Assembly: GCA_030674185.1 (NCBI GenBank)
Contig: CM060305.1
Coordinates: 166,505,236-166,569,235 of the forward strand
Length of the DNA stretch: 64,000 nucleotides
Reading direction: 5' to 3'
From: Monoplex corrugatus
Lineage: Eukaryota; Mollusca; Gastropoda; Littorinimorpha; Ranellidae
Shown: one piece after another, positions 9,695 through 21,239 of the stretch
How positions within the stretch are numbered: the stretch's first letter is position 1
Layout of the letters: the number at the start of each line of letters is the position of its first letter
Made by a program: the position numbers and the translations under genes
Notes under the pieces: generated by a model
Told to the model about the DNA's origin: nothing
Databases searched by the model: none
What the model saw: the letters and a program-made list of their open reading frames with translations, nothing else

Positions 9695-10262
9695 CTTTCC
9701 CACGCTCACAGTTGTGAATGAAAGCACGTACCACAGCATCAGTAAGTTGAGTAACTAAGTCTTTCAGTAGGCCTAGTGAATGGAAAGTTCCTTGCATCCC
9801 AGAATGCTCGTACTATTTCTAGAACATTCAACGCGGGACTGACCAAGATTCTAACCACATGTGCGATAAGACAGCAAGGCCAGTATTGATGGAAATTCCC
9901 CACACGTGTGCCGGAAAAGGTAGGGCGATCTCGACCGCTATGAACGGATCAGCACATTTTTTCCGCAGGGCGGTTACGGGCCTTATGAACAGCTAAGGGT
10001 TAAACTACAGACAACTAAAACAAATTAACTATACACAGTAAATGTTTTCCACATTTTTACTGTAACTCAAAATTTGAACTATATGCAGTAAATATCTTAC
10101 ACTTTTTGCAGGCTATTTTGGAAAAACGCAGCAAAATGAGAATTTTACTTTTAAAGAATAAGTCACCCATCATGAAATGACATTGTATTTATAACAATCT
10201 AAAGTAAATAATCAGGTATCAGTTACTTAATAAATTTCTTCATGGTGCTGAATATCACTTAC

Positions 10263-10423
10263 CTAAAACTATTCAGTATGGGTGTTTCTAGAATCCTAAA
10301 GGCTTTAGGTGTCAGTTGGTGTCTTCCCTGTGGTCCAGTGGACCCATCCCCAGTTTCAGCATCTTGCTCTGGAATGTACAGATCTCCCACCTCCAGGGAA
10401 CAAGACAATCCTTCTGTGTCAGG
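10263..10423 (-). CDS. TMEM94: TMEM94 exon: post-actuator segment
   Basis: Acceptor TTTGCAG and donor GTAAGT. It encodes [12 protein letters not shown], a variable Gly/Gln linker, and [14 protein letters not shown]. It ends in phase 2. No continuation was found at lower coordinates in the window. Confidence 0.9.
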
Positions 10424-11337
10424 CTGCAAAGACAGATATAAATCAAGTCAATATAGAATACAGAATACAGAGTCTACATTAGTCAGGTATCTTTCCATGT
10501 TCTCTAAAATATCCTCAGTGTCTTAAACCTCTGTGTCTAGCTACACAGAGAAACAAAAAGAAAACTGATGAGGATTGCGAGCATCTAAATTATTATATCA
10601 GTCATTCAACAAAAAAGAAGCTGATGTGGACTGTGAGCATCTTCATTACTATGTCAGTCATTCAATGTCCAAAACACTGACAAACAACAACTATCCATCT
10701 CTTTTTCCTGCCGGTCTCTCTCCCCCTCATTTATGAATTTGTATATTCAGTAAGGTCATTACTTTCAATACCCCATGCTAACATGTCATATACACACACA
10801 CATTTATGCAAGACAACACACAGAAAAACACACAAACACATGGGACAGGAAATTAAAACATAAAAATTCACTTACAGTACATATGAACAGTTCCACAAAC
10901 ATACATCTCTTTTGTTTGACTGTTAAACCCACTGGCATAACTACCTCGATCTCTTCACACTTGGCTGGTGCAGTGTGACCTGGTCGCAGACGAATGATGT
11001 CGCCACGGACCAGCAGGGCCTGAGGCAGATTGACCAGCTGGCCGTCGCGCTGTGTCCACTGTAGGGAGATACATGGGGATATGGGCGTGTTCAGGTCACT
11101 GTAACTCTTTGTCGTCCACTTGGTAGTGTTCTTACAGCAATCTGCGGATGAATTTTTATAAACATGAAATTTCACCATGCATAATCAAACGTTTGATGTT
11201 TAATCTTCTAAAGGAAAAGTTGCAGCAGTTTACACTGCTTGGTGTATGTATGGAAGAGGAAAAACATGGGACGGCAAGGCAAGGGAAAAACGAGAGACAG
11301 AGTGAGTGAGTGAGTGAGTGAGTGAGTGTGTGTGTGT

Positions 11338-11381
<44 letters not shown>

Positions 11382-11459
11382 TGTGTGTGTCTGTGTGTGT
11401 CTGTGTGTGCATGTGCAAGCGTGTGCGTGTCTGTGTATGTGTGCATACGTATGCATACA

Positions 11460-11493
<34 letters not shown>

Positions 11494-13125
11494 CGCGTGC
11501 GTGCATGTGTGTGTGTGTGTGTGTGTGCGAGTGTATCTGTCTGTCTGTCTGTCCATGTGTAAGTATAAGTGTGACAGCATGTGTGTATATATATGCATAC
11601 ATGCACTTGTGCGTGTTCTATTTCCTAGGAATCCCTGACACTAGTGACAGTATAAGTTATCTGTAACCTCTATACATACATGTATGCATCAAGACCAAAT
11701 CTAACATGCTTGATATCTAACAATCAACAACATCACCAGATATCCAACAATACAACATAATTCAGTATATATGCAACTGTCACTGTTGTTGTTATTGTTG
11801 CCGTTGTTGAAAGCCCAGATGACTGTGCAGAGCCATATTACTGCTCCTCATCATCATCATCATCATCATCATCAAGTGCCTTCCCACATGACACTGGCGA
11901 TCATGGCCTTCCATCTGTTTCTATCTCTTGTTGCTGCAAGCACCTCTTCCATCCTCTCTGTCTTCAGCCACTCTGCAAGTCCGTCCAATATTTTCTCCCT
12001 GGGTCTACCTGGTGTTCTCTTTCCCTTCAGCTTTCCTGTTATGACCAGGTGCTCCAATTCCCCTTTCCTCATAAAATGGCCTATAAACGTTGCCCGTCTT
12101 TTCCTATTCTTCCTTGTGAATGATCTTCTAGTGTCTGCTTCCATCAAGACTGTCTCGTTTGTTTCTTTACTGCTCCAACCATTTCAAAATGTAAACCATA
12201 TCTCATTGGAGAAAAAATAAATCTGGAAAAGAAAATTAAGTACACACTGTTGTGTCAGCGTTGCTTAAAGCCCAGCTGCTGACTACACAAAGCCAGATCA
12301 GGACTACAACCATCTACAAAAATAATAACCATACCTCAAAGGAGAAAAAAATGCATTTGTGTACATAATCTAAAGATATATCCTTGGCACTGACCATCTC
12401 TCCAATTTATCAACAGGGGATTTAAAAAAACAAACCTGAATACAAACGTAAACATAACTAAGGACACTAAAACATACACATACAAAACAAACATAAATTA
12501 CCTAAAACTGCTTCTGCACATCACATTTCCTTAGAGTCAAAATCACACATTATACCTGTACCCAATTATCAATCCTAGGAGAAAGCATGTAATGTTTTAT
12601 CAAACATATACTGTAGCCAGTAGGTGAATGGACCAGCAAGGCAGAAAATGACAGGAAGGAATAACAGAAAACAATGGAGCAAAGGAGAAACAAAAGGAGT
12701 GACAGAAAAGAGGAAATTTCTAGCACAGAATTTCCAGAAGATGAGGATCTATTTATACTGAAACAACTCCTGACATCTCCACAGGGAAAGCCTGAGAATA
12801 CTGCATAACATCAACAGCATCACTGGATGTCCAGTGGTGCAATATAATTCAACATACCTGCAACAATATTGCGAAGACGTTTGCTAAGACCAAGAGCTTC
12901 CCTGCGCCATTTGTAGCAGTTCCAGCAGGAAAGAAACACATTGGCTCCCGTAGATACTATCAACACACAACCTTCCACTGCCAGCCAGGACAGGCTCCCA
13001 GATCCATACCTGACATTCAACATCATATTTCAATTAATAACAAGAATTCCACTAACAGTAACACAGATTATGTGCTTTGTGTCAAGACTGTGTGTGTGTG
13101 TTGTGTGTGTGTGTGGTGTGTGTGT

Positions 13126-13163
<38 letters not shown>

Positions 13164-13165
13164 GT

Positions 13166-13227
<62 letters not shown>

Positions 13228-14306
13228 TGAGTGTGAGATAGAAAATTCAAAACACAAATAGTAATGGTATCACAGAATGAAATCATTAGCACAGTTAATG
13301 TTGAATGCCACATACTGTCACTTCCAATAAGTTCCATGACGTCAATGCTCTCCACTTAAATCAGTCAGAATCAGCATACTGACATCACTCTAACTCTTAT
13401 TTCCAGTCACCAACCAATGTTGGCAACAGCTACAGAAGTTCTCAATGTCTGCTCCAATGTTGTATCTATAAATGGGTTCTAGATAAAGTCTGCTCCACTG
13501 CTGAATAGATCTATACATTAATACTGAAACCACTGTATTGTTTGGTAAGGACACTGATTTTAGATCTAGACTCAAAAACATTCATGCAAAATTCCATATT
13601 TATAAATGTAATATATATATAAAGTATATTGCAGATAAACTGTTTTTTTTAAATAGTGTTCAGTACAGAAAAATACATATATATCATTAACAAACATGAC
13701 ATACAACAAATTTAAGAATTACTTGTTTCTAAAAAAAAAAAATAAAAAAAAAAAAGAAGACTACTAGATACACAATCTACAATAAATGAAATAGTCACAC
13801 CTGATTTGTCATTACTATAGATACATTCTAAATTAATGTGAAGTATTCTTGGATTGTTGTTTCCCATAGGTCTTGTCGGCATTACTAGTAATAGTAGTAT
13901 GTTTGTATTGCATGACATGTAATATATATGAATACATGGTATTTTGAGATTAAAAATAAATGTTACTTTGCATCTACTTGCTCTGTATGTCTGTTCATAT
14001 TATAATACACACATGCACACACACACACAAAATCATAAGAAAAAAATCCTATACTTACTGCTGATCATCGGTGAAGCCAACAGCAATGAAGACAACTCCA
14101 GTACAGATTATCAACAGCAGAAAAGCTGGCCATGGGAATACAGAGCTGATGCTGAACCTCAATGCTGATTTGCATGTTTGCAAAAGTGTTGAACGAGGCT
14201 GGTCATACTCACTGATCACTTCACTGATATCTCTGTGTAGCTGAGACAGAGCCTCTGATGTTGTGTAGCCTTCTAACTCCTGACCAGATTCAACTGGCAA
14301 GTCATC
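10263..14306 (-). CDS. TMEM94: TMEM94 (P-type-ATPase-like ER membrane protein), N-terminal exons
   Basis: Four consecutive exons encode the N-terminal part of TMEM94 (KIAA0195), an ER multipass protein related to P-type ATPases and implicated in magnesium uptake into the ER. Exons on the minus strand are 14306-14059, 13009-12858, 11141-10945 and 10423-10263, all with GT-AG borders and matching phases (0/2, 2/1, 1/0, 0/2). The first two carry hydrophobic segments ([37 protein letters not shown]). The third has [20 protein letters not shown] with DIIRLRPG, the actuator-domain hallmark of this family. The fourth ends in [14 protein letters not shown], which corresponds to LFRVLETPVIDNIR in vertebrate TMEM94. 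The start codon lies in an exon upstream of 14306 that was not found. The core and C-terminus lie off the left edge, implying a following intron of at least 10 kb that contains the piggyBac/DIRS nest. Confidence 0.9.
10945..11141 (-). CDS. TMEM94: TMEM94 exon: actuator-like region
   Basis: Acceptor CCGCAG and donor GTAGTT. The 65 codons contain [19 protein letters not shown] and [10 protein letters not shown], the best conserved stretch of the N-terminal half of the family. Confidence 0.92.
11303..11600. repeat. (GAGT)n then (GT)n-rich microsatellite
   Basis: Starts as GAGT repeats and passes into GT runs interrupted by CTGTGT and GCGT steps. It lies in a TMEM94 intron. Confidence 0.95.
11838..12185 (-). 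mobile_element. 5'-truncated non-LTR retrotransposon (family A), C-terminal end
   Basis: Minus-strand peptide [20 protein letters not shown] followed by [20 protein letters not shown] and a [16 protein letters not shown] end. This is the widespread C-terminal tail of metazoan LINE ORF2 proteins. It ends in ATG/TGA trinucleotide repeats (CATCATCAT on the plus strand at 11850). Other copies lie at 16720 and 41826. Confidence 0.8.
12250..12800. repeat. ~560-bp dispersed repeat, copy 1
   Basis: Shares long colinear similarity with 43670-44225, including TTAAAGCCCAGC near its start, CCCAATTATCAATCCTAG, GGTGAATGGACCAGCAAGGC and GACAGAAAAGAGGAAATTTC. No protein was recognised in it. Confidence 0.8.
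12858..13009 (-). CDS. TMEM94: TMEM94 exon: second membrane segment
   Basis: Acceptor TGTCAG and donor GTATGT. It encodes [20 protein letters not shown] and then a basic stretch [16 protein letters not shown], which corresponds to the RLKRREVERRLRGI segment of the vertebrate protein. Confidence 0.87.
13085..13230. repeat. (GT)n microsatellite
   Basis: About 145 bp of GT repeats with a few GTTGTG and GGTGTG interruptions, in the TMEM94 intron between exons 14059 and 13009. Confidence 0.97.
14059..14306 (-). CDS. TMEM94: TMEM94 exon: N-terminal helix and first membrane segment
   Basis: Acceptor CTTTACAG before 14306 and donor GTAAGT after 14059. The 82 codons include [20 protein letters not shown], which corresponds to the N-terminal helix of vertebrate TMEM94, then a strongly hydrophobic segment ending near VGFTDDQ. 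Confidence 0.87.
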
Positions 14307-14849
14307 CTGTAAAGTTTATCACTTGTAATAGCAGAATCTACTAAAGTACTATTTTACATCCTTTTCCAAAAAAAAAAAAAAAAAAAAAAATCAAAACAAA
14401 AAAACTTTCCTACACATATGCAACTTGCAAGTCTTCCTGATGCTTGTACGGAAAAGTTTTCCTGAACTTAGTAATCAGTCAAGAATCTCGTTTTGTTTGT
14501 TTGCCTGTATTTTGGTTTGTTTTCTTTCAGTTGTAAATTTTTTCAACCTTTGAGAAACGCCACTTTTCCAGCAATTAGCTAACTCCAGTGAGAAAAGTTT
14601 TTTCATATATAAATGGGGGATGTAATTCAATGCTAAAAAGCGTTACATTACAATTTTAAGACAAGCCATCCCACCCATGCATGATATAAACTGCTGCATT
14701 CTTCAACAAGTCACCACCTATCCAAATCTTAACATACAATTCTATCACTTGCGTTGTTTGATTTTGTTTAAGTTGGATTCAACAAGCTCGGACAATTCCA
14801 TACATATTTCTCCCAAATCTATCAAATTATAATATGACAGACTTCTTAT

Positions 14850-14990
14850 GCCTGAGCACAACCCTATGCACTAGCAAGACCTTGAAGTGGAAGCGAAACA
14901 GATCAGGAGGGAGACTGATAAAATACTAAGCTGACCAGAATAACAGGAGCATTAACATGGGCAGTGAACAGGCCAGTTTTTATGCTGAGC
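14850..14990 (-). repeat. SINE, family S2, degenerate
   Basis: Contains GCACTAGCAAGACCTTGAAG and CATGGGCAGTGAACAGGCCA, matching the S2 body seen at 28640, 29110 and 48600. Confidence 0.6.
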
Positions 14991-14999
14991 ACTGAGACT

Positions 15000-15920
15000 G
15001 AACTCAAGTGTCACCTTCCCACCTTGCCATTCTGCTTTTGGAAAAAGTACCTGATGACTAGGTTCAAATGGGTCAAGCAGTGCACAGAAAGCTCCCTTTT
15101 GCCTAGCAAAATGGCTACCGCTTGGTGTCTGGAGGTGGGAGGCAATTGCCTGGCCAGTGGAGGCACTGTTGCTCTGGTAACATCTAGAACCTTCAGGTGT
15201 TCTTTAATAACTTTAACACAGCACACAATTGCAAAAACACTACGTTTTCATGCCATAACCTCTGACACTGTCCACAGGGACCCAAAAGAACAGCATACTT
15301 ATTATTTGTTAAATCGGTCCTCAAACATGAAGCCACAATACGGGAGTTCCCACTTAAACTAAAAAGTTAAAGAAGACATTGAAAGAGTAGAGTTCAACAT
15401 ATGGAAGCTCGATTTATAGCTGGTGACTACACATGAATAGTGACAGTGGCTGCATAACCCAATAGCTGAAATATTTCAAATTGCTCAAATTACAAGAACT
15501 GATTTTAATTTTATATTATGCAACGTGGTTGAGGGGTTGGTGCTGGCTATTCCTGCTCATACTCTCTTGAGAATACACCCAAAGAAAGAGAGATATATTT
15601 GCCAATAAGATGACAGAATACTAATTACATTTGCCAACAGCATGATAGAAAACAAATTACCAAATTGTCAACTACCGACAATAATGACAGGAAACTAACT
15701 ACCAAACTATCAACTACCAACAACAAATATATATATAACAATACAGCGATTTGTTTTTCAGAAAAAATAATAACAGATTACAATCATCTGAAAGTGAAAG
15801 ACAAAGAATTCCCAATATCATCAACTGACTTATTCCACACAAAGATCAGTACCTTGACCTACTATTGACCAAGCATGCCATTTCTTACCCATTGGACGAG
15901 GCGGCAGGGAAGTTTTTAGT
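15000..15920. other. no gene seen
   Basis: Mixed AT-rich sequence upstream of the first visible TMEM94 exon. An imperfect tandem stretch with ACTACCAA motifs occurs at 15650-15735. The missing TMEM94 start exon could lie anywhere from here upstream; none could be supported. Confidence 0.4.
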
Positions 15921-15929
15921 CCCGTTTTT

Positions 15930-16075
15930 ATTATCCATTGTTTGGTGTCTGTGATCTGTTTGTGACCATGCGTTCACGCTTGACAAAGGCTAGTTGGCCG
16001 AAAATTTGCGCTTGTTTTGTTTTGTTTTGTTGGATACGCACTTATATTGGTCTTCTTGTTCTTCTGGCTACTATT
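15930..16075 (+). repeat. dispersed repeat, possibly a Penelope-like element terminus
   Basis: Includes CGCTTGACAAAGGCTAGTTG followed by GCCGAAAATTTG. A diverged copy occurs at about 31600-31760 (CTTGGCAAAAACCAGTTGGT). Such motifs are common at ends of Penelope-like elements; the assignment is tentative. Confidence 0.35.
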
Positions 16076-16719
16076 GACCAGTTACAATACTTTTTCCTTT
16101 CACATTCATGCCAATCATGGATTTTTTGATGTATCAAAATACAGAAATCTAGGAATTGGGAGTTCAGAGTTTTCTGCTAAGAAACAGTAGTCATTCTTAT
16201 ACCAACAGCTCTGAAATAAGGAGGACTGATCCAGCACACACACACACCATATGACCTATCCCACATCAGAAGCCAGCCTGAAATTACTCCAATAGTTATC
16301 AGGAATGAATATCTATCTTTAAAATAAATCAACAATCTTACGCTAACTTACCACTGTTGTCAGTGTTGACTAATGCAGTGCTGTACCTATAATGACAACA
16401 AGCCTGCCTGGTAGCACAGCATTTCTACCTAATCAGCAAAATGGGTGGAGTTCAGTCTGGAATGCTTTTCATGGTTTAGATCACTTATTTCAATGCTAGG
16501 GCCAGTAGCAATGATTTACTTATAAATATTGCCCATCTGCCATTGTCATATATAGGACAGGCGCAAAAGTTCTCTACTTTTTTCTGAGCCCGTCTCTGCG
16601 TAGTCCCACAAGTGTTTCAGTGCTTTAAGGTCTCCTGAGTCCTATTGTTAATTGCCAAGTGTTCTTGGGTCTTCTTCTTTTACATCTTATTTTGGTGCCC
16701 AGTGAAGGGCACCAAAGAG

Positions 16720-16815
16720 GGTGGGGGAGATGCTAGGGGCAACGAGAGATAGAGATGGTTGGAAGTCCATGGTCGCCAACGCCATGCGGCAGGGCACCTG
16801 ATGATGATGATGAGT
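16720..16815 (+). mobile_element. LINE family A, 3'-terminal fragment
   Basis: Reads as the last codons of the family A tail (GATGGTTGGAAGTCCATGGT, GCCATGCGGCAGGGCACC) and ends in (GAT)n, matching the ends at 11850 and 41835 in the opposite orientation. Confidence 0.65.
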
Positions 16816-16914
16816 GAAGGGCAGGCTAGGTGAAGTTGTTTTGAGATCTTCAGATGATATACCCAATCTATCTCCATCACCTTTTCATGATGGTACATTT
16901 AAAAGACAAGTAGT

Positions 16915-16990
16915 ACTCACTCTCTTGATTGCACTGGGAGTACTCATACTCTCTTGATTGCACTGGGAGTACTCATACTCTCTTGATTGC
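16915..16990. repeat. 30-bp tandem repeat, 2.5-3 copies
   Basis: Unit ACTCTCTTGATTGCACTGGG plus AGTACTCAT. Confidence 0.85.
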
Positions 16991-17455
16991 ATTGGGCATG
17001 TAGATATTGGTTGCAGGTGGTGTTGGGTCAGAGATTCCCATGATTCTTTGCAGTCTTTGTGTGGAAAGTTGCTTCATCATTCTAAGCCATGTAAGTAGGG
17101 TGGCAAGCCAAAAGTACCCACTGTGACTGTGATAGTCTTGGCAGTCTGTTTGGGGGAGGGGCCCTCACACCATGTGCAACATAATGAAAGTATTTCTGTT
17201 TTTTCCGCTGAGGCAGCTTTTATAATGTCACTGCCTGATCTTGTCATGTCGGGCAATGCTGCCTGGTTTTCAAGTTAGTTAACTCTGTAGTAGCAGGTCT
17301 ACTTGGATTGGTGAGGAATTTGGAATATTCAGTGTATCATCTCTGCTTTCTCCTCACTGATCTTTAAGCCTACTTTTTGTGTGAAGATGTCACGGGTTTT
17401 CTCCTGCATATTTGATGAATGTGCCATTCATGTTGCTAAATAAGTTATACTTAGT
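16990..17455 (-). mobile_element. decayed LINE reverse transcriptase fragment (family B)
   Basis: The minus strand contains MQEKTRDIFTQKVGLKISEE, a typical RT thumb segment of LINE ORF2, then a degenerate GSIARHD region and later QLSTQRLQRIMGISDP, the usual C-terminal order. Stops and frame changes are frequent. Confidence 0.6.
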
Positions 17456-18035
17456 TATAGTCGAGCCGACTACTACAGGCGTACAGCCATGATATCAGCA
17501 CAAACACCACGTTAAAAATAATTCCAAGTTTAAACAAAAAGGCAGTAGTCAAAAATCAAGCTCATGATTATCCTTTCAACAAATCAAATCTAATTTTTAA
17601 ATAGAATACTAATAGTAATACTAGTACAAGTAGTAGTAGTAGTAGTAGTACTTTTGTAGATGAGATCTAGACCAAAACAAATCTCGCTGCTACAGTGCTA
17701 GCACCTGCACTGGCTGCAGCGGGAACGAAAACTGTCGTTCAAAATTACTTAAAAGCGAAGAAAAAGACAGCACAAAACATACAAACACAGCATACCATTG
17801 CACACACAGTAGTCTCATGGCATTTTAACCCCAAACATATTAAGTTCATGCAACACGAATATCGTCAACACTCCCCAAGTCATCGCTTTTCTGCGTAAAG
17901 GGCACCCAATCCAGTTTGATCCAGGGGAGGTAAGCACAATAGCACTCAAAACTGGCGTGTGAACTTGTAGGAAATATTACAGTGGTGTGTGCTCAGTCCT
18001 TACCCCCTCCCCCCCTCACATCACACACACACACA

Positions 18036-18067
<32 letters not shown>

Positions 18068-18280
18068 CACACACATATTCACATACACACAGACACGCAC
18101 ATTGTTACACACAAGTGTTAGCATGCTTACACCGTTTTAGTTTGCTTTTCTAAATTAGGCCTAGGCCTACATAAAATTAATCTCTCTCTCTCTCTCTCTG
18201 TGCAGAGATTTTTTTCCGATTTGGCCGGTCAGCATGTGTATGGACCTGCCATTGCCTAAATCACATTGTAATATAAGGGG

Positions 18281-18370
18281 AATCACATTGTAATATATAA
18301 TTGTATATAATATGCTCTATAATTTTCCATTGCTTTTATTCTTTCTCCCCATTTATAGCCATGCGTGTGT

Positions 18371-18416
<46 letters not shown>

Positions 18417-18515
18417 GTGCGTGCATGCGTGTGTGTCTGTTTCAGCGCTTAGATTTGATTTCATCAAGATTTTGCGCTATATAAAATATTGTAATTAATT
18501 AATTAATTAATTAAT
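18281..18515 (+). mobile_element. 5'-truncated copy of the L2/CR1-like LINE (3' UTR only)
   Basis: Colinear with the 3' UTR of the LINE at 32290-35990: ATAATTTTCCATTG, TTCTTTCTCCCCATTTATAG, an internal (GT)n run, TTTCAGCGCTTAGATTTGAT and TTGCGCTATATAAA, ending in (TTAA/ATTA)n. Confidence 0.85.
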
Positions 18516-18524
18516 CTCCTTTGT

Positions 18525-18628
18525 GAAAATGCACACGCACTGAGAATGTCAAATATGCACGCTAAATAAAGATTCTGTAAGGCATGTCAGTGGCTAGCTT
18601 ATGGAAACATGAAAACACCTAGCATGCA
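18525..18628 (+). repeat. SINE, family S1, 3' part
   Basis: Tail motifs GGCATGTCAGTGGCTAGCTT and ATGGAAACATGAAAACACC match the S1 copies at 2056, 30650 and 43530. Confidence 0.6.
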
Positions 18629-19122
18629 AGGAATGGCAAGTTTGAAAATGGATCTAAGCATATATCTTCTACTCGCTGGAAAATAAAGCAGCAGCAGCAT
18701 ATTTCTGTCACTCTGTCTCTCTTTTTTCTCTGCCTGTCTCTTTCTCGGTCTCTCTTGAAGCATCATCTTTCTGTCTCTAGCCTGTCTCTCTCTCTATCTG
18801 TCTGTCTGTCTCTCTAATATCAATTTAGTTCAGACATGCAATTTTGAATAAATTTGATAGATTTTATGATACATTTCATCGTGACAAGACAGTGCTGTAC
18901 AGCACTTAAAAGAGTCATTTCCACTAGAATCACAATGGCAATATTCTATGCATATCACATATTACATTTGTTAAGAAATCTTGCTTGGTTCATGTGTGTG
19001 TGTGTGTGTTTATGTATGTGTGTGTGTTTGCGTGCGTGTGTATGTGTTCATCAAATACTATCAACAGCTGATGAAATTTCTTGCTAGGTTGTGTTTGTAT
19101 GTGAGTGTGTGCCTCTGTGTGT

Positions 19123-19266
<144 letters not shown>

Positions 19267-19360
19267 TCACATACTCCCAACAGCTGATGAATTTTCACTT
19301 ATATTATTATAATGCTTCATGCCTTCCCTACTACCCTGTAACTGTAAAATTCTTTGAAGA

Positions 19361-19637
19361 GTGAAAGGATAAAAATATCTCATTAATATTGTTTCTTTAT
19401 TTATAACATTTTACTACAATTTAGGCAATAACGGTAAGCAGTTAACCAGTGTTAGTGTGAAAGGATGAAAATATCTCATTGATAATGTTCCTATATTTAT
19501 AAAATTTCATTACAATTTTAGGCAACAACAGTAAACAGTCAACCAGTATAAAGGATGAAAATATCTCATTGATGATGTTTTTATATCTATAAAATTCTAT
19601 CACAATTTTAGGCAATAAGGGTAAACAGTACCAGCAT
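19361..19637. repeat. ~95-bp tandem repeat, three copies
   Basis: Each copy begins near AAAGGATGAAAATATCTCAT and ends with TTTAGGCAATAA and GTAAACAGT. Copies start at about 19361, 19457 and 19547. Confidence 0.85.
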
Positions 19638-19904
19638 AGTAGGGCTATATGTTTGTACTAAACTTATGGTGATTTTGTGTTGTATTGGTACACACATACT
19701 GGATTTATATAGCTAGAGAACTGTGTGCTGATGATATGTGATCCAAGCTGGATAAGCTATGTGCTGATGTAATATTCCACGTGTTGATACCATAACATGT
19801 GACTTGGCTTTCCTTAATGTCCAAGCTCCGTTTTTCTAATTGAATTTAAAAAGTGGAATTCTTTGTCACAGACACAAAGCTTGTATTTTGTTTGTTTGTT
19901 TGTT

Positions 19905-20460
19905 GTTGTTGTTTCGGTATGGCATGGCTGCCTTGCGAGGTGACTTGAGAAGAGAAGATTGTATTCGTTCTTTCTCAACTACTTTTGATCTCATGTTTCA
20001 GAAAGAAAACAAACTGTTCTTGTAGGTAGGTGGAAACAAATCCTCTGTGTCAGTTTTTGATTTGGTGTCCCCCAGGCTCTGTTTTATTCATACTCTGTAC
20101 GAGTCCATTAACCTCTCTCACTGATATGTGCTCTGTCCACCATAAAATGTACGCTGATGATACCCAACTCATCCACTCTAAATCTTAGACAACCATCTGA
20201 TTCTGACTCTTCAAGACTGTGTTAATGAGGTGAAAAACTGGATGCCAGAAAATCAGCTAAAATGACAACAAAATGAATCCCTTAGACTCCTTTTTCCATC
20301 CATTGACTGTGCCTCCCTGCCTTCCACTACTGCTTTTGGAAACTATCATCCCTTTCTCTGACCATGTCGGTGACCTTGGCTTTTCCTTGACAAAGATCTT
20401 TCCATGCAACAGCACATCATCAAAAATTCTCAAGCTGCACGAGTTGAAATTAGACGAATA
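19905..20460 (+). mobile_element. L2/CR1-like LINE reverse transcriptase fragment
   Basis: Plus strand, decayed. Contains a GVPQ block near 20070, ATGTACGCTGATGATACCCA (MYADDTQ, the RT catalytic motif) at about 20148, then LQDCVNEVKNWMPENQLK and, near 20370, a LGF-LDKDLSMQQH block. This order matches the near-complete LINE at 32290-35990, but several indels break the frame. Confidence 0.78.
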
Positions 20461-20601
20461 CACACACACAAATCCCACTCCACAACAACAAAAACAACAA
20501 TTACAACACCAACGCCACCACCCCCACCACCATCACCAACAACTATATTGCTCTCCAGCTGCGATTTTTCCTTACGTTCTGCATGCACACCTCTCTATCT
20601 T

Positions 20602-20604
<3 letters not shown>

Positions 20605-20646
<42 letters not shown>

Positions 20647-20652
20647 ACACAC
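20605..20652. repeat. (CA)n microsatellite
   Basis: CA repeats with one TACACA step. Confidence 0.95.
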
Positions 20653-21024
20653 AATATTGCATATGTGTTAGATAGCTGTTTACACATGATATCAAATACA
20701 CATCCATACATCCAGAAGCATTCATTGTATGAGGACAATAACAATGAAAAACAACAATAAATTGAAAACACAATTTATTGATTCAAAGATTTACAATACA
20801 ATCACAAGGTTTATATTCTCTGAATGCAACAAGTTCTCTTCCTTTCAATGTAATGAAAATTACACTTTTATATAACATCAATCTGATTGTGAAGTAAAAA
20901 GATTACAAGTCCTAAAGTGGAAAAAATAAAAGATTTAACAAACACATTCAAATGTTTTGCACGAAGATATAAGCACCTTCAAGAAATCTGGATTTGCAAG
21001 AAAAAGATAGTGCATGCACACCAC

Positions 21025-21106
<82 letters not shown>

Positions 21107-21122
21107 ACACAAACAGACAGAC

Positions 21123-21185
<63 letters not shown>

Positions 21186-21235
21186 AAGAAAGAGAGAGAG
21201 AAAGAGATGGAGAGATAGAGACAGAAACAGAGAGA
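21025..21235. repeat. (GA)n / (GACA)n microsatellite
   Basis: Long GA run with embedded ACACACA and repeated GACAGACA blocks. Confidence 0.96.
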
Positions 21236-21239
21236 ACAC

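Larger units (their letters stand above)
2741..10003 (-). mobile_element. piggyBac-type element split by a DIRS insertion
   Basis: Both outer boundaries are TTAA (2741-2744 and 10000-10003) followed inward by CCCTT, as expected for piggyBac target duplications and ends. Beyond those first five bases the two ends differ, so terminal pairing is weak. Inside are two pieces of one transposase reading frame on the minus strand: the N-terminus at 9694-9390 and its continuation at 3635-3366. They are separated only by the DIRS element. The 3' part is short (about 0.9 kb), so most of the catalytic domain is missing. Confidence 0.65.
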
